Shown one piece after another: positions 44,283 to 52,647 of a stretch of 64,000 nt of DNA. The DNA is from Shimia biformata. GTDB taxonomy: Bacteria; Pseudomonadota; Alphaproteobacteria; Rhodobacterales; Rhodobacteraceae. A program made the position numbers and the translations under genes. Each line of letters starts with the position of its first letter. Position 1 is the stretch's first letter. Location of the stretch: positions 2,451,475 through 2,515,474 of the forward strand of contig NZ_JAFEJK010000001.1 in assembly GCF_016888515.1 (NCBI RefSeq), written 5' to 3'. The notes beneath the pieces are model-generated. The model was not told where the DNA came from. It saw only the letters and a list, made by a program, of their open reading frames with translations, and searched no databases.

Positions 44283-45403
44283 TGTGCTGCCCCCTCTGCT
44301 TCGCGTGCCTCGAACCATATCCGCCTGTGATAGGCATCGTCGCCCAACCAGGCCGACAGCACCAGCGCCCGGTTCAGGTAGAGCCCGATATCGAACTCAT
44401 CCGTGTACCCGACGGCCCCGTGCAGCTGGATGGCGTCGCGGGTGATTTTCTTGGCGGCCGTGACGGCGCGCGCTTTGGCGCGGCTGGCAATCGGGGCCCG
44501 AACCTTCGGATCGGTTTCGCTGTCCATCTGCGCAAGCGCCTCCCGCACTCCGGCCTGCGCGACCTCGCACATCACGTTGAGGTCGACGGCACGGTGCTGG
44601 ATGACCTGGAATGATCCGATCGGCTTGTCGAACTGCTCCCGCGTCTTGATGTAGTCGAGCGTGATCTCGAAGGCGCGCTCGCTCAGGCCGACAAGCTCGG
44701 CCGCGGCAAGCGCCGTTGCATCGGCGACAGCTTCGGCCAGTGCAGTGAGAACCGCACCGCTGCTGGCCAATTCCGCGGCCGGAGTTCCCGAAAACGAAAG
44801 CTCGCCCAGAGAGCTGCCATCCGCCTGCGTCCGCTTGTCGATGACAAGCCCCTGCGCGTCTGCCTCAGCCAGAACCAGAACCGGACCATCATCCTGTTCG
44901 GCCACGACAAGGAACCCGTGCGAACCGATCGCACCGACGACCCAGGCCTTGCCACCGGTCAGCTTTCCGTCCGCGTATCGGCAGGTCGCATCGGCAGGCG
45001 CCCCGTCGGGGCCGCGTTCCTGCCAGGCAACCGCCAATGAAATTTCGCCGCCGATGAGCTGTGCCATCTTCGGATGATCCGGACAAAGGCGGCGCAGAAG
45101 GCCGAGGCTCAGACCGATCGTCGACACGACCGGTTCCGGGGCAATCACACGGCCGACTTCCTCGGCGATGACACCCCCGGCGGCTAGGCCCATGCCAAGC
45201 CCGCCCTGATCTTCGGGCACCGCCACGCCGAAAACACCGGCCTCGGCCAGTTCCCGGACCATCTCCGGATCGAAACCGCCCCCGGCATCACGGAGTTGTC
45301 GGGCTCTGTCACTTCCGCCCGCCCGTTCAAACAACGTGCGCACGCTCTCGCGCAACAGGCGAAGGTCTTCTTGTTCGCTGGAAAGGATATCAGTTTGTGT
45401 CAT
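44279..45403 (-). CDS. Acyl-CoA dehydrogenase, probable partner subunit
   Basis: 374 aa. N-terminal helical domain (LRLLRESVRTLFER; FGVAVPEDQGGLGMGL), YIKTREQFDKPIGSFQ and C-terminal IQLHGAVGYTDEFDIGLYLNRAL. No Glu is found at the LxxERxxIG position, and the IYGGxxEIQ end is absent, so it looks incomplete alone and is best explained as the second subunit of a heteromer with the 43131 product. Overlaps the MaoC gene upstream by 14 bases. Confidence 0.87.
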   Translation of the reverse strand: MTQTDILSSEQEDLRLLRESVRTLFERAGGSDRARQLRDAGGGFDPEMVRELAEAGVFGVAVPEDQGGLGMGLAAGGVIAEEVGRVIAPEPVVSTIGLSLGLLRRLCPDHPKMAQLIGGEISLAVAWQERGPDGAPADATCRYADGKLTGGKAWVVGAIGSHGFLVVAEQDDGPVLVLAEADAQGLVIDKRTQADGSSLGELSFSGTPAAELASSGAVLTALAEAVADATALAAAELVGLSERAFEITLDYIKTREQFDKPIGSFQVIQHRAVDLNVMCEVAQAGVREALAQMDSETDPKVRAPIASRAKARAVTAAKKITRDAIQLHGAVGYTDEFDIGLYLNRALVLSAWLGDDAYHRRIWFEAREAEGAAQ

Positions 45404-45839
45404 TTTGTTTTCGCTGGATCATCACGGGGGTGTCGGTCGAAAAAACGACCTCGCCCTCGGGGTTTTTGGCGCTGAGCGTATAGTGCAAAACACCTCTGTC
45501 GGGCTTGCTTTTTGACGGTGTGACCGAGTTGACCGTCAGTTCGACATCAAGGGGTTCGTTCGGGTGCACAGGCCGCAGCCAGCGCAAATTGTCAAAGCCC
45601 ATGCCGCCGATATTGGCAACATCGACCATCATCTCGGTCATGACCGGCTTGAACACCTCAAGCATGGTCTGAAAGCCCGAGGCGATCAGGCTGCCATGTA
45701 TGGCGGTTGCATAGTCTTCATCGGTGTGCAGCCGCTGCGGATCCCATTCCTTGGCAAAGGCCTTTATTGAATCCGCGCTCATCGGAGCGCTGCGAAAGCG
45801 ATAGACTTGGCCCGGCGAGAAGTCTTCCAGATACCTCAA
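45390..45839 (-). CDS. MaoC-like (R)-specific enoyl-CoA hydratase, single hotdog
   Basis: 149 aa, MaoC hotdog fold. Active-site region: FAKEWDPQRLHTDEDYATAIHGSLIASGFQT, in which the D-x(4)-H pattern and following G are the hydratase signature, and a late RWLRPVHPNEPL. Hydrates 2-enoyl-CoA made by the dehydrogenase pair. Overlaps both neighbours (ATGA with the transglutaminase gene at 45836; 14 bases with the ACAD gene). A second, larger MaoC protein is at 47766. Confidence 0.85.
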   Translation of the reverse strand: MRYLEDFSPGQVYRFRSAPMSADSIKAFAKEWDPQRLHTDEDYATAIHGSLIASGFQTMLEVFKPVMTEMMVDVANIGGMGFDNLRWLRPVHPNEPLDVELTVNSVTPSKSKPDRGVLHYTLSAKNPEGEVVFSTDTPVMIQRKQNDTN

Positions 45840-46555
45840 GAGGCACCCTCCTTTGCGAAACCGTCATCGTATCCGCTCGCATCCTTGGATATCCGGATGC
45901 GGTTGAATTCTTCCAGCTTCGGATAGGTTTCCTTGAACGCCACCAGGAACTCACCCATCGGCGCGTCGAAATAGAGACCACGGTCGTTCACATATTCCAT
46001 GTGCCGGTGATTCTGTTCGTCGAACTCATGAAAGAGCGCGTCGTGATAGCCGTCGAAGACCAGGGGTTTGACCCCGAATCTTTCACACAGTTCCATGTTG
46101 AATGCAGGTGTCACCTTGTAGGCCTCATTCCCCAACCACAGCTGAACATAGCCGTGGTAGATAAAGAGATCGGTCCCCATCAACTCCTGCAACTTGGGTG
46201 TATTCAGGTGGTTGCGCACATCCGCGAACCCCAGAGCGGCGGGGATACCCACAGCACGCAAACAAGCCGCCAGAAGAATTGCCTTGGGAACGCAAAACGC
46301 CGCTTCCGCCCCAGCGATACGGCTGGCACGGTAAGAGTCCTCATCCAGCGCAAAACAATAGGGATCATAGCGAATATCGTCGCGCACCGCTTCGAACAGG
46401 CGGATCGCCTTGTCGCGATTGGTTGCGCCCACAGGGAGATCACGCAAAGCCGATGTCACGAAACCCTGCACTTCCAAGCTATCGCTTTCCACAAAGCGCG
46501 ATGGCATGACATAACGCTCAGCTTCAGTCGGCAGGTCATCGTCAGACTTGTCCAT
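45836..46555 (-). CDS. Transglutaminase-like-fold protein in the acyl-CoA operon
   Basis: 239 aa. Papain-like transglutaminase core: ALRDLPVGATNRDKAIRLFEAVRDDIRYDP, catalytic-type Cys in AAFCVPKAILLAACLRAVGIPA, His in YHGYVQLWL, acidic residue further on. Most such proteins are cysteine hydrolases or amidases. No signal peptide. First gene of the leftward operon, directly after a promoter with the TCTAACA operator, so it is regulated with the CoA enzymes. A role in releasing an amide-linked acid is a guess; it could also act on a protein. Confidence 0.8.
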   Translation of the reverse strand: MDKSDDDLPTEAERYVMPSRFVESDSLEVQGFVTSALRDLPVGATNRDKAIRLFEAVRDDIRYDPYCFALDEDSYRASRIAGAEAAFCVPKAILLAACLRAVGIPAALGFADVRNHLNTPKLQELMGTDLFIYHGYVQLWLGNEAYKVTPAFNMELCERFGVKPLVFDGYHDALFHEFDEQNHRHMEYVNDRGLYFDAPMGEFLVAFKETYPKLEEFNRIRISKDASGYDDGFAKEGAS

Positions 46556-46570
46556 TGGCCCCTCCTTTTT

Positions 46571-46612
46571 TCTAACAAATGTTAGATTACCGATTCAAAA
46601 CCTGCCCGTCAA
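46571..46612 (-). promoter_or_regulatory. Sigma70-type promoter with TCTAACA operator, for the transglutaminase-MaoC-ACAD operon
   Basis: On the minus strand: -35 TTGACG (46612-46607), 17-base spacer, -10 TAATCT (46589-46584). The palindrome TCTAACA-N2-TGTTAGA occupies 46571-46586, overlapping the -10, then GGAGG and the ATG at 46555. Same architecture as the promoters at 50221 and 53841. Confidence 0.75.
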
Positions 46613-46618
46613 CGGGAT

Positions 46619-47755
46619 TTACTCTGTCTTTGGTTGGTCCAAGCCATAACGCGTATTGTCTTCGCCCAGAGTGGCTGCAACTCCGACCGAATTTCCGGAA
46701 GAACGGAACTCCGGCGCAATTGGCAGCGGCAAAGCAGGCGCGTCCCGGCCGGAGATTTTTACTGTCCGCCCGAACACGTCACGCGCTTTGAAATGCGGGT
46801 CGCGCGCCGCCTCGGCGGGCGTTTTCACGACCGAACAGCAGCAATCTGCCGCTGCCAGCAAAGGCTCCCAATGGGTCGAGGGGTGTTCCCTCAGACGACG
46901 TGCAACCTCTGCGGCGCAGGCATTGGGATCGGACCAGTCATCGCGAAGGGCCACCGGCAAACCAATAACATCGCAGAACGACTGCCAGAACTTTTCTTCC
47001 AACGCGCCGACGGCGATCTGACGCCCGTCCGCAGCCGAATAAAGCCGATATCGGGCCAGGCCACCCGTCAGACGGCTGCCACCGCTTTCGATGTTCTGCC
47101 CGGCAATCACACCTTCGGCATGGGCCCAATAGGCAAAGGCGAACGCCCCCTCGGCCATTGCGATATCCAGATGCGTTCCCTGCCCGCTTGCCTGCCGCGC
47201 AATCAGGGCCAGCAGGATATTCATCACCGCAGGATAGGTTCCGCCTCCGATATCGGCGACCAGCCCGAACGGGGCCGTTGGCTGGTCATCCGGTCCACGA
47301 CTGAGCGACAGGATACCCGCATCACCGACGTAGTTGAGGTCGTGGCCGGCGGCGCTGGCCTTTGGTCCGGTCTGGCCATAGCCGGTGATCGAACAATAGA
47401 TGAGACCGGGATTGATCTTGCGCACCGCTTCATAACCAAGCCCCAACCGGTCCATCACGCCGGGACGGAACTGCTCGACCAGAACATCGGCCCTCTCGAT
47501 CAAGGGGCGCAGACGTTCCACTGCGCCCCTTGACTTGAGGTCGATGGCCACCGATCGCTTGCCGTGGTTCAACACGGCAAATCCGATGCTCTCTCCGTCG
47601 ATCTTGGGCTCGGTTTGGCGCGCGTCCTCGCCGACTCCGGGACGCTCGAACTTGATCACTTCGGCGCCGACCTCGGACAACATGAGCGTCGCCATCGGAC
47701 CGGGAAGAAGTGTGCTGAAATCCAGCACCAGGATATCCTTGAGCGGTTGAGCCAT
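46619..47755 (-). CDS. Alpha-methylacyl-CoA racemase-type CaiB/BaiF family protein
   Basis: 378 aa from ATG 47755 (TGAGG eight bases upstream). Class III CoA-transferase fold, but the residues used by AMACR are present: AGHDLNYVG (His and Asp), VADIGGG (Asp) and GALEEKFW (Glu). This favours epimerisation of 2-methylacyl-CoA rather than CoA transfer. Such racemases are needed before dehydrogenation of branched steroid, terpenoid or pristane-like chains. Ends 30 bases before the operator at 46571-46586. Confidence 0.82.
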   Translation of the reverse strand: MAQPLKDILVLDFSTLLPGPMATLMLSEVGAEVIKFERPGVGEDARQTEPKIDGESIGFAVLNHGKRSVAIDLKSRGAVERLRPLIERADVLVEQFRPGVMDRLGLGYEAVRKINPGLIYCSITGYGQTGPKASAAGHDLNYVGDAGILSLSRGPDDQPTAPFGLVADIGGGTYPAVMNILLALIARQASGQGTHLDIAMAEGAFAFAYWAHAEGVIAGQNIESGGSRLTGGLARYRLYSAADGRQIAVGALEEKFWQSFCDVIGLPVALRDDWSDPNACAAEVARRLREHPSTHWEPLLAAADCCCSVVKTPAEAARDPHFKARDVFGRTVKISGRDAPALPLPIAPEFRSSGNSVGVAATLGEDNTRYGLDQPKTE

Positions 47756-47765
47756 CTTCACTGCC

Positions 47766-48623
47766 TCAGGCGAAGCGCGCCGCGCCGTTGTTCAGAACAA
47801 CCACGTCGCGTGCCGGAATAGATGCTCGAAACCGGGCCTCGCCGTCCTCTTCCCAGATTTCGAACCGCACGGTTTCGCCGGGATAGACCGGCGCCGAGAA
47901 CCGAACATCCAGACCGACAAGCCGGGCAGAATCATAGTCCAGCAACGTCTTGAGAATCGCCCGGGCCGCCAGCCCATAGGTCGCCAGACCATGCAGGATC
48001 GGGCGGTCGAACCCGACAGAACGGGCAACATCCGGGTCAGCATGAAGCGGATTGAAATCACCGCTGAGACGATAAATAAGGGCTTGGCGCGGCAGGGTAT
48101 TGATATCACATACATGATCAGGCGCCCGATCAGGCAGCACTGCGGGTGCCGGACCCGCCTGGTTTTCACCGCCGAACCCCCCATCACCGCGACAGAAAGC
48201 CGACATCGCCACGCGCGCCAGTTTTTCGCCGCTGTCCGCGTCGATAATATCGCGGCTTTGGTAAATGACGGCTCCCTTGCCCTCGCCCTTGTCGGCGATA
48301 AAGTCGATCTTGCTGCGGCCGACAATTCGGCCATGTGTCGGCAGCGGCTTGTAGATGTCGAGCCACTGTTCTCCGTGCAGCACTTTCTGCCAGTTCACGC
48401 CGGTTTTCGGATTGCGCAGCCAGAAGCCCGGATACCCCAGGGTAACGGCCATAGAGGGAACCGCCTTCAGACCGTCCTCATAGACAAAGGCCAGTTCTTT
48501 CTTGTCTGTCGGATCTTCGCCGAACCCCAGCCCGAGTGCGTAAAGGATGGTATCCCGCTCGGTCAGAGTCTGCTTGATCTCTTCGAAATCCCAATTCGAA
48601 AGTGCTTCGAAATCCAGTGGCAT
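47766..48623 (-). CDS. MaoC-type 2-enoyl-CoA hydratase 2, two-domain
   Basis: 285 aa, double-hotdog architecture like eukaryotic peroxisomal hydratase 2. N-terminal domain (YALGLGFGEDPTDKKELAFVYEDGLKAVPSMAVTLG in parts) and C-terminal catalytic domain with RLSGDFNPLHADPDVARSVGF and PILHGLATYGLA, the hydratase-2 motif. Uses (3R)-hydroxyacyl-CoA. Ends 10 bases before the racemase start; follows the Ltp2-like gene. Confidence 0.88.
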   Translation of the reverse strand: MPLDFEALSNWDFEEIKQTLTERDTILYALGLGFGEDPTDKKELAFVYEDGLKAVPSMAVTLGYPGFWLRNPKTGVNWQKVLHGEQWLDIYKPLPTHGRIVGRSKIDFIADKGEGKGAVIYQSRDIIDADSGEKLARVAMSAFCRGDGGFGGENQAGPAPAVLPDRAPDHVCDINTLPRQALIYRLSGDFNPLHADPDVARSVGFDRPILHGLATYGLAARAILKTLLDYDSARLVGLDVRFSAPVYPGETVRFEIWEEDGEARFRASIPARDVVVLNNGAARFA

Positions 48624-48646
48624 GATCTTTCCTCCCTTGATCGCCG

Positions 48647-49798
48647 TCAGAGCGTGTTTCGTGACCCCAGTATTGCCGTGACCTGGCTGGACAGCACACC
48701 GCCATTGCCATGCGCCAGCGCCAGATCAATATCCTTCAACTGAATGCCCGGCGCGTCGCCACGGATCTGACGGGCAGCCTCGATCACTGTGAAGATGCCG
48801 TACATCCCGGGGTGCACGCAGGACAGGCCGCCGCCATTCGTGTTCACCGGCAACACGCCGCCAGGCGCGATGCGTCCGCCCTCGACAAAGGCCCCTCCCT
48901 CGCCCTTCGCGCAGAACCCAAGATCTTCGAGAAACAAAATCGTGTTGATGGTGAAGGCATCATAGAGCTCGACCGCCTGGATATCCGCAGGGGTCACTCC
49001 GGCCGCCGCAAAGGCGCGCGCGCCCGAGTCGCGGGCCGCGGTCACGGTGAAATCCTTCATCTGGGAAATCTGCCGGTGCGAGCTTGCCGCAGCACTGCCC
49101 AGCACATAGGCAGGTGCCTTCGGGAAATCCCGGGCGCGGTCCGCGCGGACCATTACGATCGCGCCGCCACCGTCGGTGACAAGACAACAGTCGCGCACGG
49201 TCAATGGATCGCCCACCATGCGCGAACCCAACACGTCCTCGCGGGTCAGCGGGCCGCGCTCGAACGCTTCGGGGTTGCGCTGCGCCCAGGCCCGCGCGGC
49301 AACGGCCACGTCGGCCAGCTGTTCGCGGGTGGTACCATATTCATGCATGTGCCGCGCCGCCGCCATCGCATAGGCCGAGATCGGATAGCGCGGATTATAC
49401 GGCGCCTCGTAGGCCGGCGGACGTGAAGCGGTCACCAGTCTGCCCGACGCGGTGCGCTGGTTGGAGCCATAAACAATCAGCGCGACATCACACAGACCGG
49501 CGTCCAGCGCCATGGTCGCGGACGTCAGGTAGTTTACGAAGGACGAACCGCCCGACATCGTGCCATCAATGAAACGGGGCTGGATGCCCAGATACTCCGC
49601 CGCCATAAGCGCCGGCATGCTGTCTTCCATCATGGTGCAAAACAGCCCGTCGACGTCGGACAGTTTCAGCCCGGCATCGCCAAGCGCCGCAAGCGCAGAT
49701 TGCGCCATGACATCATAGGCCGTCAGGCCATGGGCTTCTCCGAGACCGGCATGACCGGTTCCCACGATGGCGGATTTCCCCCGAAGTTCAGTGGTCAT
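48647..49798 (-). CDS. SCP2-type thiolase-fold protein (Ltp2-like aldolase candidate)
   Basis: 383 aa. Thiolase fold, but the nucleophile loop reads GTMSGGSSFVNYL with no cysteine, so it is not a thiolase. C-terminal AHGNGGVLSSQVTAIL and GGGLSCVHPGMYG are typical of SCP-x/Ltp2 proteins. In actinobacteria Ltp2 plus a DUF35 protein forms a retro-aldolase that cuts the last steroid side-chain segment. Here the DUF35 gene is directly upstream (3-base gap), supporting that role. Confidence 0.85.
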   Translation of the reverse strand: MTTELRGKSAIVGTGHAGLGEAHGLTAYDVMAQSALAALGDAGLKLSDVDGLFCTMMEDSMPALMAAEYLGIQPRFIDGTMSGGSSFVNYLTSATMALDAGLCDVALIVYGSNQRTASGRLVTASRPPAYEAPYNPRYPISAYAMAAARHMHEYGTTREQLADVAVAARAWAQRNPEAFERGPLTREDVLGSRMVGDPLTVRDCCLVTDGGGAIVMVRADRARDFPKAPAYVLGSAAASSHRQISQMKDFTVTAARDSGARAFAAAGVTPADIQAVELYDAFTINTILFLEDLGFCAKGEGGAFVEGGRIAPGGVLPVNTNGGGLSCVHPGMYGIFTVIEAARQIRGDAPGIQLKDIDLALAHGNGGVLSSQVTAILGSRNTL

Positions 49799-49801
49799 GG
49801 C

Positions 49802-50179
49802 CTATCCCTCCGACGGTTTGAAAAGCACGGCCGGAACACCCTCGGCCTCGCCCACGAATGCGGTTACAGGCATGTCGATGACGACCTCACCCGGGGCAAT
49901 GCCCTCGACCCGGCTCATCATCCGGACACCCTCGTCCAGCTCGACGACGCATACGTTGTAGTCGCCGCCCCGTTCGGGCTTTCGGCGCACGACTGTTGTG
50001 GTGTGGACCCGTCCCTTGCCGCCGGCCTGCTTCCACGAAATCGCGGTGCCATGACAATGTGGACACAGGACTCGCGGGAAAAAGTGATAGGCCCCGCAGT
50101 CGTCGCACTTGGGCAGCAGGATCTCTCCCTCTGCCAGCGCGCGTTGGAAAAGCTGGTCTGGTCCTTTGGCATCCTGCAT
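49802..50179 (-). CDS. DUF35 OB-fold/zinc-ribbon protein, partner of the thiolase-like protein
   Basis: 125 aa. N-terminal rubredoxin-like zinc ribbon LPKCDDCGAYHFFPRVLCPHCHG with four cysteines, then an OB fold (VHTTTVVRRKPE; VVELDEGVRMMSRVEG). DUF35 proteins bind acyl-CoA and complete the active site of Ltp2-type aldolases. First gene of its leftward unit; AAGGAGAACG site; promoter with TCTAACA operator upstream. Confidence 0.88.
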   Translation of the reverse strand: MQDAKGPDQLFQRALAEGEILLPKCDDCGAYHFFPRVLCPHCHGTAISWKQAGGKGRVHTTTVVRRKPERGGDYNVCVVELDEGVRMMSRVEGIAPGEVVIDMPVTAFVGEAEGVPAVLFKPSEG

Positions 50180-50220
50180 TGGCGTTCTCCTTCAAGCGAC
50201 CCAGTCTTTGTTTAAGCGTA

Positions 50221-50256
50221 TTGATAATCTTTCTAACAATTGTTAGATTTAGTCAA
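50221..50256. promoter_or_regulatory. Divergent promoter with perfect TCTAACAATTGTTAGA operator
   Basis: Perfect 16-base palindrome at 50232-50247 in the 104-base gap between the leftward DUF35 gene and the rightward CoA-transferase. Rightward promoter: -35 TTGATA (50221-50226), 17-base spacer, -10 TAGATT (50244-50249), partly inside the palindrome. On the minus strand TTGACT (50256-50251) could be the -35 for the DUF35 operon. A TetR- or FadR-like repressor is expected; its gene is not in the window. Confidence 0.78.
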
Positions 50257-50283
50257 CCTTTCAGGATCAATTGAGAGAAACTC

Positions 50284-51429
50284 ATGTCAGGTTCAGACTT
50301 AGCCCCCCTTTCCGGCAAACTCGTCGTTGCGTTGGAACAGGCAGTCGCCGCGCCTTTTTGCTCCTCGCGGCTGGCCGACGCCGGCGCGCGCGTGATCAAG
50401 ATCGAACGCAAGGGCGCAGGCGATTTCGCCCGCGCCTACGATACCGCCGCCAACGGTGAAAGCGCCTATTTCACATGGCTGAACCGAGGCAAAGAATCGG
50501 TCGCCTTGGACATTAAAGCCGACGAAGACCGTGAAATCCTGCTCAGGATGCTGGAAAACGCAGATGTGTTTATTCAGAACCTGCTGCCGGGCGCGCTGGC
50601 CAAGCTGGGGCTCGATTCCGCGAGTCTGCGAGAGAGCTTCCCGCGTCTAGTGACCTGCGACATCACCGGATATGGCGAAGACGGCCCGATGCGCAACGCC
50701 AAGGCCTATGACCTTCTGGTGCAATGCGAGAGCGGTCTGGCATCAGTGACCGGTACACCCGACGGACCAGGACGGGTGGGCGTGTCGGTCTGCGATATCG
50801 CCACCGGTATGACAGCCCATGCTGGAATCTGCGAAGCACTTGTCGGGCGTGATCGCACCGGCAAGGGCAGCGGCGTTTCCGTGGCAATGTTTGATGTGAT
50901 GGCCGACTGGATGTCGGTTCCACTGCTGTATCACGATTACCTTGGCAAGCCGACACCTCGTGTCGGACTGAACCACACGGTCATTTGCCCGTACGGGGCC
51001 TATGAATGCAAGGACGGTCAGCTTGTCGTCATTACCGTGCAACACAACGGCGAATGGCAACGGTTCTGTGAACACATACTGGGCGATGCGGCTTTGGCAA
51101 CCGACCCCCGGTTCCATGACAACACGTCGCGAATTGAAAACAAACCCGCGCTCGAAGTTCTCATCAAGGCCGTGTTCGCCTCGCATGACCGCGCCGAGAT
51201 GCTGAAGCGGCTTGACGCTGCGGGCATTGCCTCGGGCGCGGTGAACGACGTGGCGACCCTGTCCGGTCACCCCCAGCTCGACCGGTCCGTAATTCGCACG
51301 CCTTCCGGTGAAATCAACGTCCCGACCCCCCCGATCCGGCGCAGCCTCGGCGAAACGGCACTGGGCCCCTGCCCGGCCTTCGATGCGCAAGGCAAGGCCC
51401 TTCGCGCCGAGTTCGGCCGTCGTTCATAA
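50284..51429 (+). CDS. CaiB/BaiF class III CoA-transferase
   Basis: 381 aa. Motifs: VALEQAVAAPFCSSRLADAGARVIKIE, FTWLNRGKESVALD, CDITGYGEDGP, and the catalytic-Asp region AYDLLVQCESGL. Without the AGHD histidine of racemases, it is more likely a true CoA-transferase. First gene of a short rightward unit; the promoter has the TCTAACA operator. Substrates unknown; succinyl-CoA or an end-product CoA could be the donor. Confidence 0.85.
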   Translation: MSGSDLAPLSGKLVVALEQAVAAPFCSSRLADAGARVIKIERKGAGDFARAYDTAANGESAYFTWLNRGKESVALDIKADEDREILLRMLENADVFIQNLLPGALAKLGLDSASLRESFPRLVTCDITGYGEDGPMRNAKAYDLLVQCESGLASVTGTPDGPGRVGVSVCDIATGMTAHAGICEALVGRDRTGKGSGVSVAMFDVMADWMSVPLLYHDYLGKPTPRVGLNHTVICPYGAYECKDGQLVVITVQHNGEWQRFCEHILGDAALATDPRFHDNTSRIENKPALEVLIKAVFASHDRAEMLKRLDAAGIASGAVNDVATLSGHPQLDRSVIRTPSGEINVPTPPIRRSLGETALGPCPAFDAQGKALRAEFGRRS

Positions 51430-51447
51430 AAAACGGTAGGCAACTAA

Positions 51448-52626
51448 GTGGACAATCAAATGACCGATGAGAACAATCCGGCGATCCTTCAAGACGTGAA
51501 GATCGTCGATCTGACTTCTGTAGTTTTCGGACCTTTGGCGACGCAGATGCTGGGCGATCTGGGGGCCGATGTGATCAAGGTGGAAGGCCCCGAGGGCGAT
51601 CTTCTTCGCCAGGTCCAGCCATCGCGCAACAAGCTGATGGGTGCCGCTTTTCTGGGGGCCAACCGTAACAAGCGCAGTGTCGTACTCGACCTCAAAACAC
51701 AAACCGGTCTCGATCAGTTGCGCAAACTGCTCATCGATGCCGATGTGATGATTTCGAGCATCCGGCCTGCGGCGCTTGCCAGATTGTCTTTGGAACCCGA
51801 AACCCTGCGCCAGGAAAACCCGAACCTGATCACGGTATCCGCCACCGGTTTCGGACAGGACGGGCCCTATGCCGCCAAGCCAGCATTCGACGATTCCGTC
51901 CAGTCGGTGTCGGGATTGGCCAGCCTGGCAACCTTGCGCGACCCCGAGGCACCGCCCGCTTATGCCCCGACAATTCTGGCCGACAAGCTTGGCGGGGTCA
52001 CCGCCGCCTATGCCGTGATGGGCGCCCTGTTCCACCGCGAGCGTACGGGACAGGCCCAGCATGTCGAAGTTCCGATGTTTGAGACGCTGGCCGCCTTCCT
52101 GCTGGCCGAACATATGGATGGCGCCACCTTCGAGGAGGCTCCGCAGGATTTCGGCTATGCCCGCATGCTGGTTCCGCACCGGCGTCCGGTTCAGACCGCA
52201 GATGGCTACATCACAATTCTGCCTTACACCAACGTACAATGGGCGCGGTTTTTCAAGACGGTTGGGCGCAATGACATGATCGACCATGTCTGGGTCACGG
52301 ACATGGACGCCCGTAGCCGCAACATCGGCGCAGTATACGATATGGTGGCGCACATTGCGCTGACCCGGACCACAGATGAGTGGCTTGACCTCATGGAGCA
52401 GGCCGACATACCCGCCATGCCAGTGCGCAACCTGTCAGATTTACCGAACGATCCCCATCTTGCCGCAACCGGGTTCTTTCAACGGATTGATCACCCGACC
52501 GAAGGTGCGATCTGGACGACACGCCCGCCGGTTCGCTTTTCGGCGACCCCTGCGCGACATGATCATCGCCCGGCCCCGCGACTTGGGGAACACAGCGACG
52601 AAATTCTGGGGCCGGGCAGGGAGTAG
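51448..52626 (+). CDS. CaiB/BaiF class III CoA-transferase (second)
   Basis: 392 aa from GTG 51448; ATG 51460 (MTDENNPA) is a close alternative. Motifs: VKIVDLTSVVFGPLATQMLGDLGADVIKVE, VSATGFGQDGPYA, and catalytic-Asp region AFDDSVQSVSG. Eighteen bases after the previous CoA-transferase. Two adjacent CaiB-type genes may form a hetero-oligomer or act on successive intermediates. Converges with the ACAD gene at 52648 (21-base gap). Confidence 0.84.
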   Translation: MDNQMTDENNPAILQDVKIVDLTSVVFGPLATQMLGDLGADVIKVEGPEGDLLRQVQPSRNKLMGAAFLGANRNKRSVVLDLKTQTGLDQLRKLLIDADVMISSIRPAALARLSLEPETLRQENPNLITVSATGFGQDGPYAAKPAFDDSVQSVSGLASLATLRDPEAPPAYAPTILADKLGGVTAAYAVMGALFHRERTGQAQHVEVPMFETLAAFLLAEHMDGATFEEAPQDFGYARMLVPHRRPVQTADGYITILPYTNVQWARFFKTVGRNDMIDHVWVTDMDARSRNIGAVYDMVAHIALTRTTDEWLDLMEQADIPAMPVRNLSDLPNDPHLAATGFFQRIDHPTEGAIWTTRPPVRFSATPARHDHRPAPRLGEHSDEILGPGRE

Positions 52627-52647
52627 CCCCACCCGGCACCGGACGGA

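Noticed and set aside
49700-50215. 171-aa plus-strand open frame across the DUF35 gene
   Set aside because: Antisense shadow; the DUF35 gene has the zinc-ribbon cysteines and a proper ribosome site.
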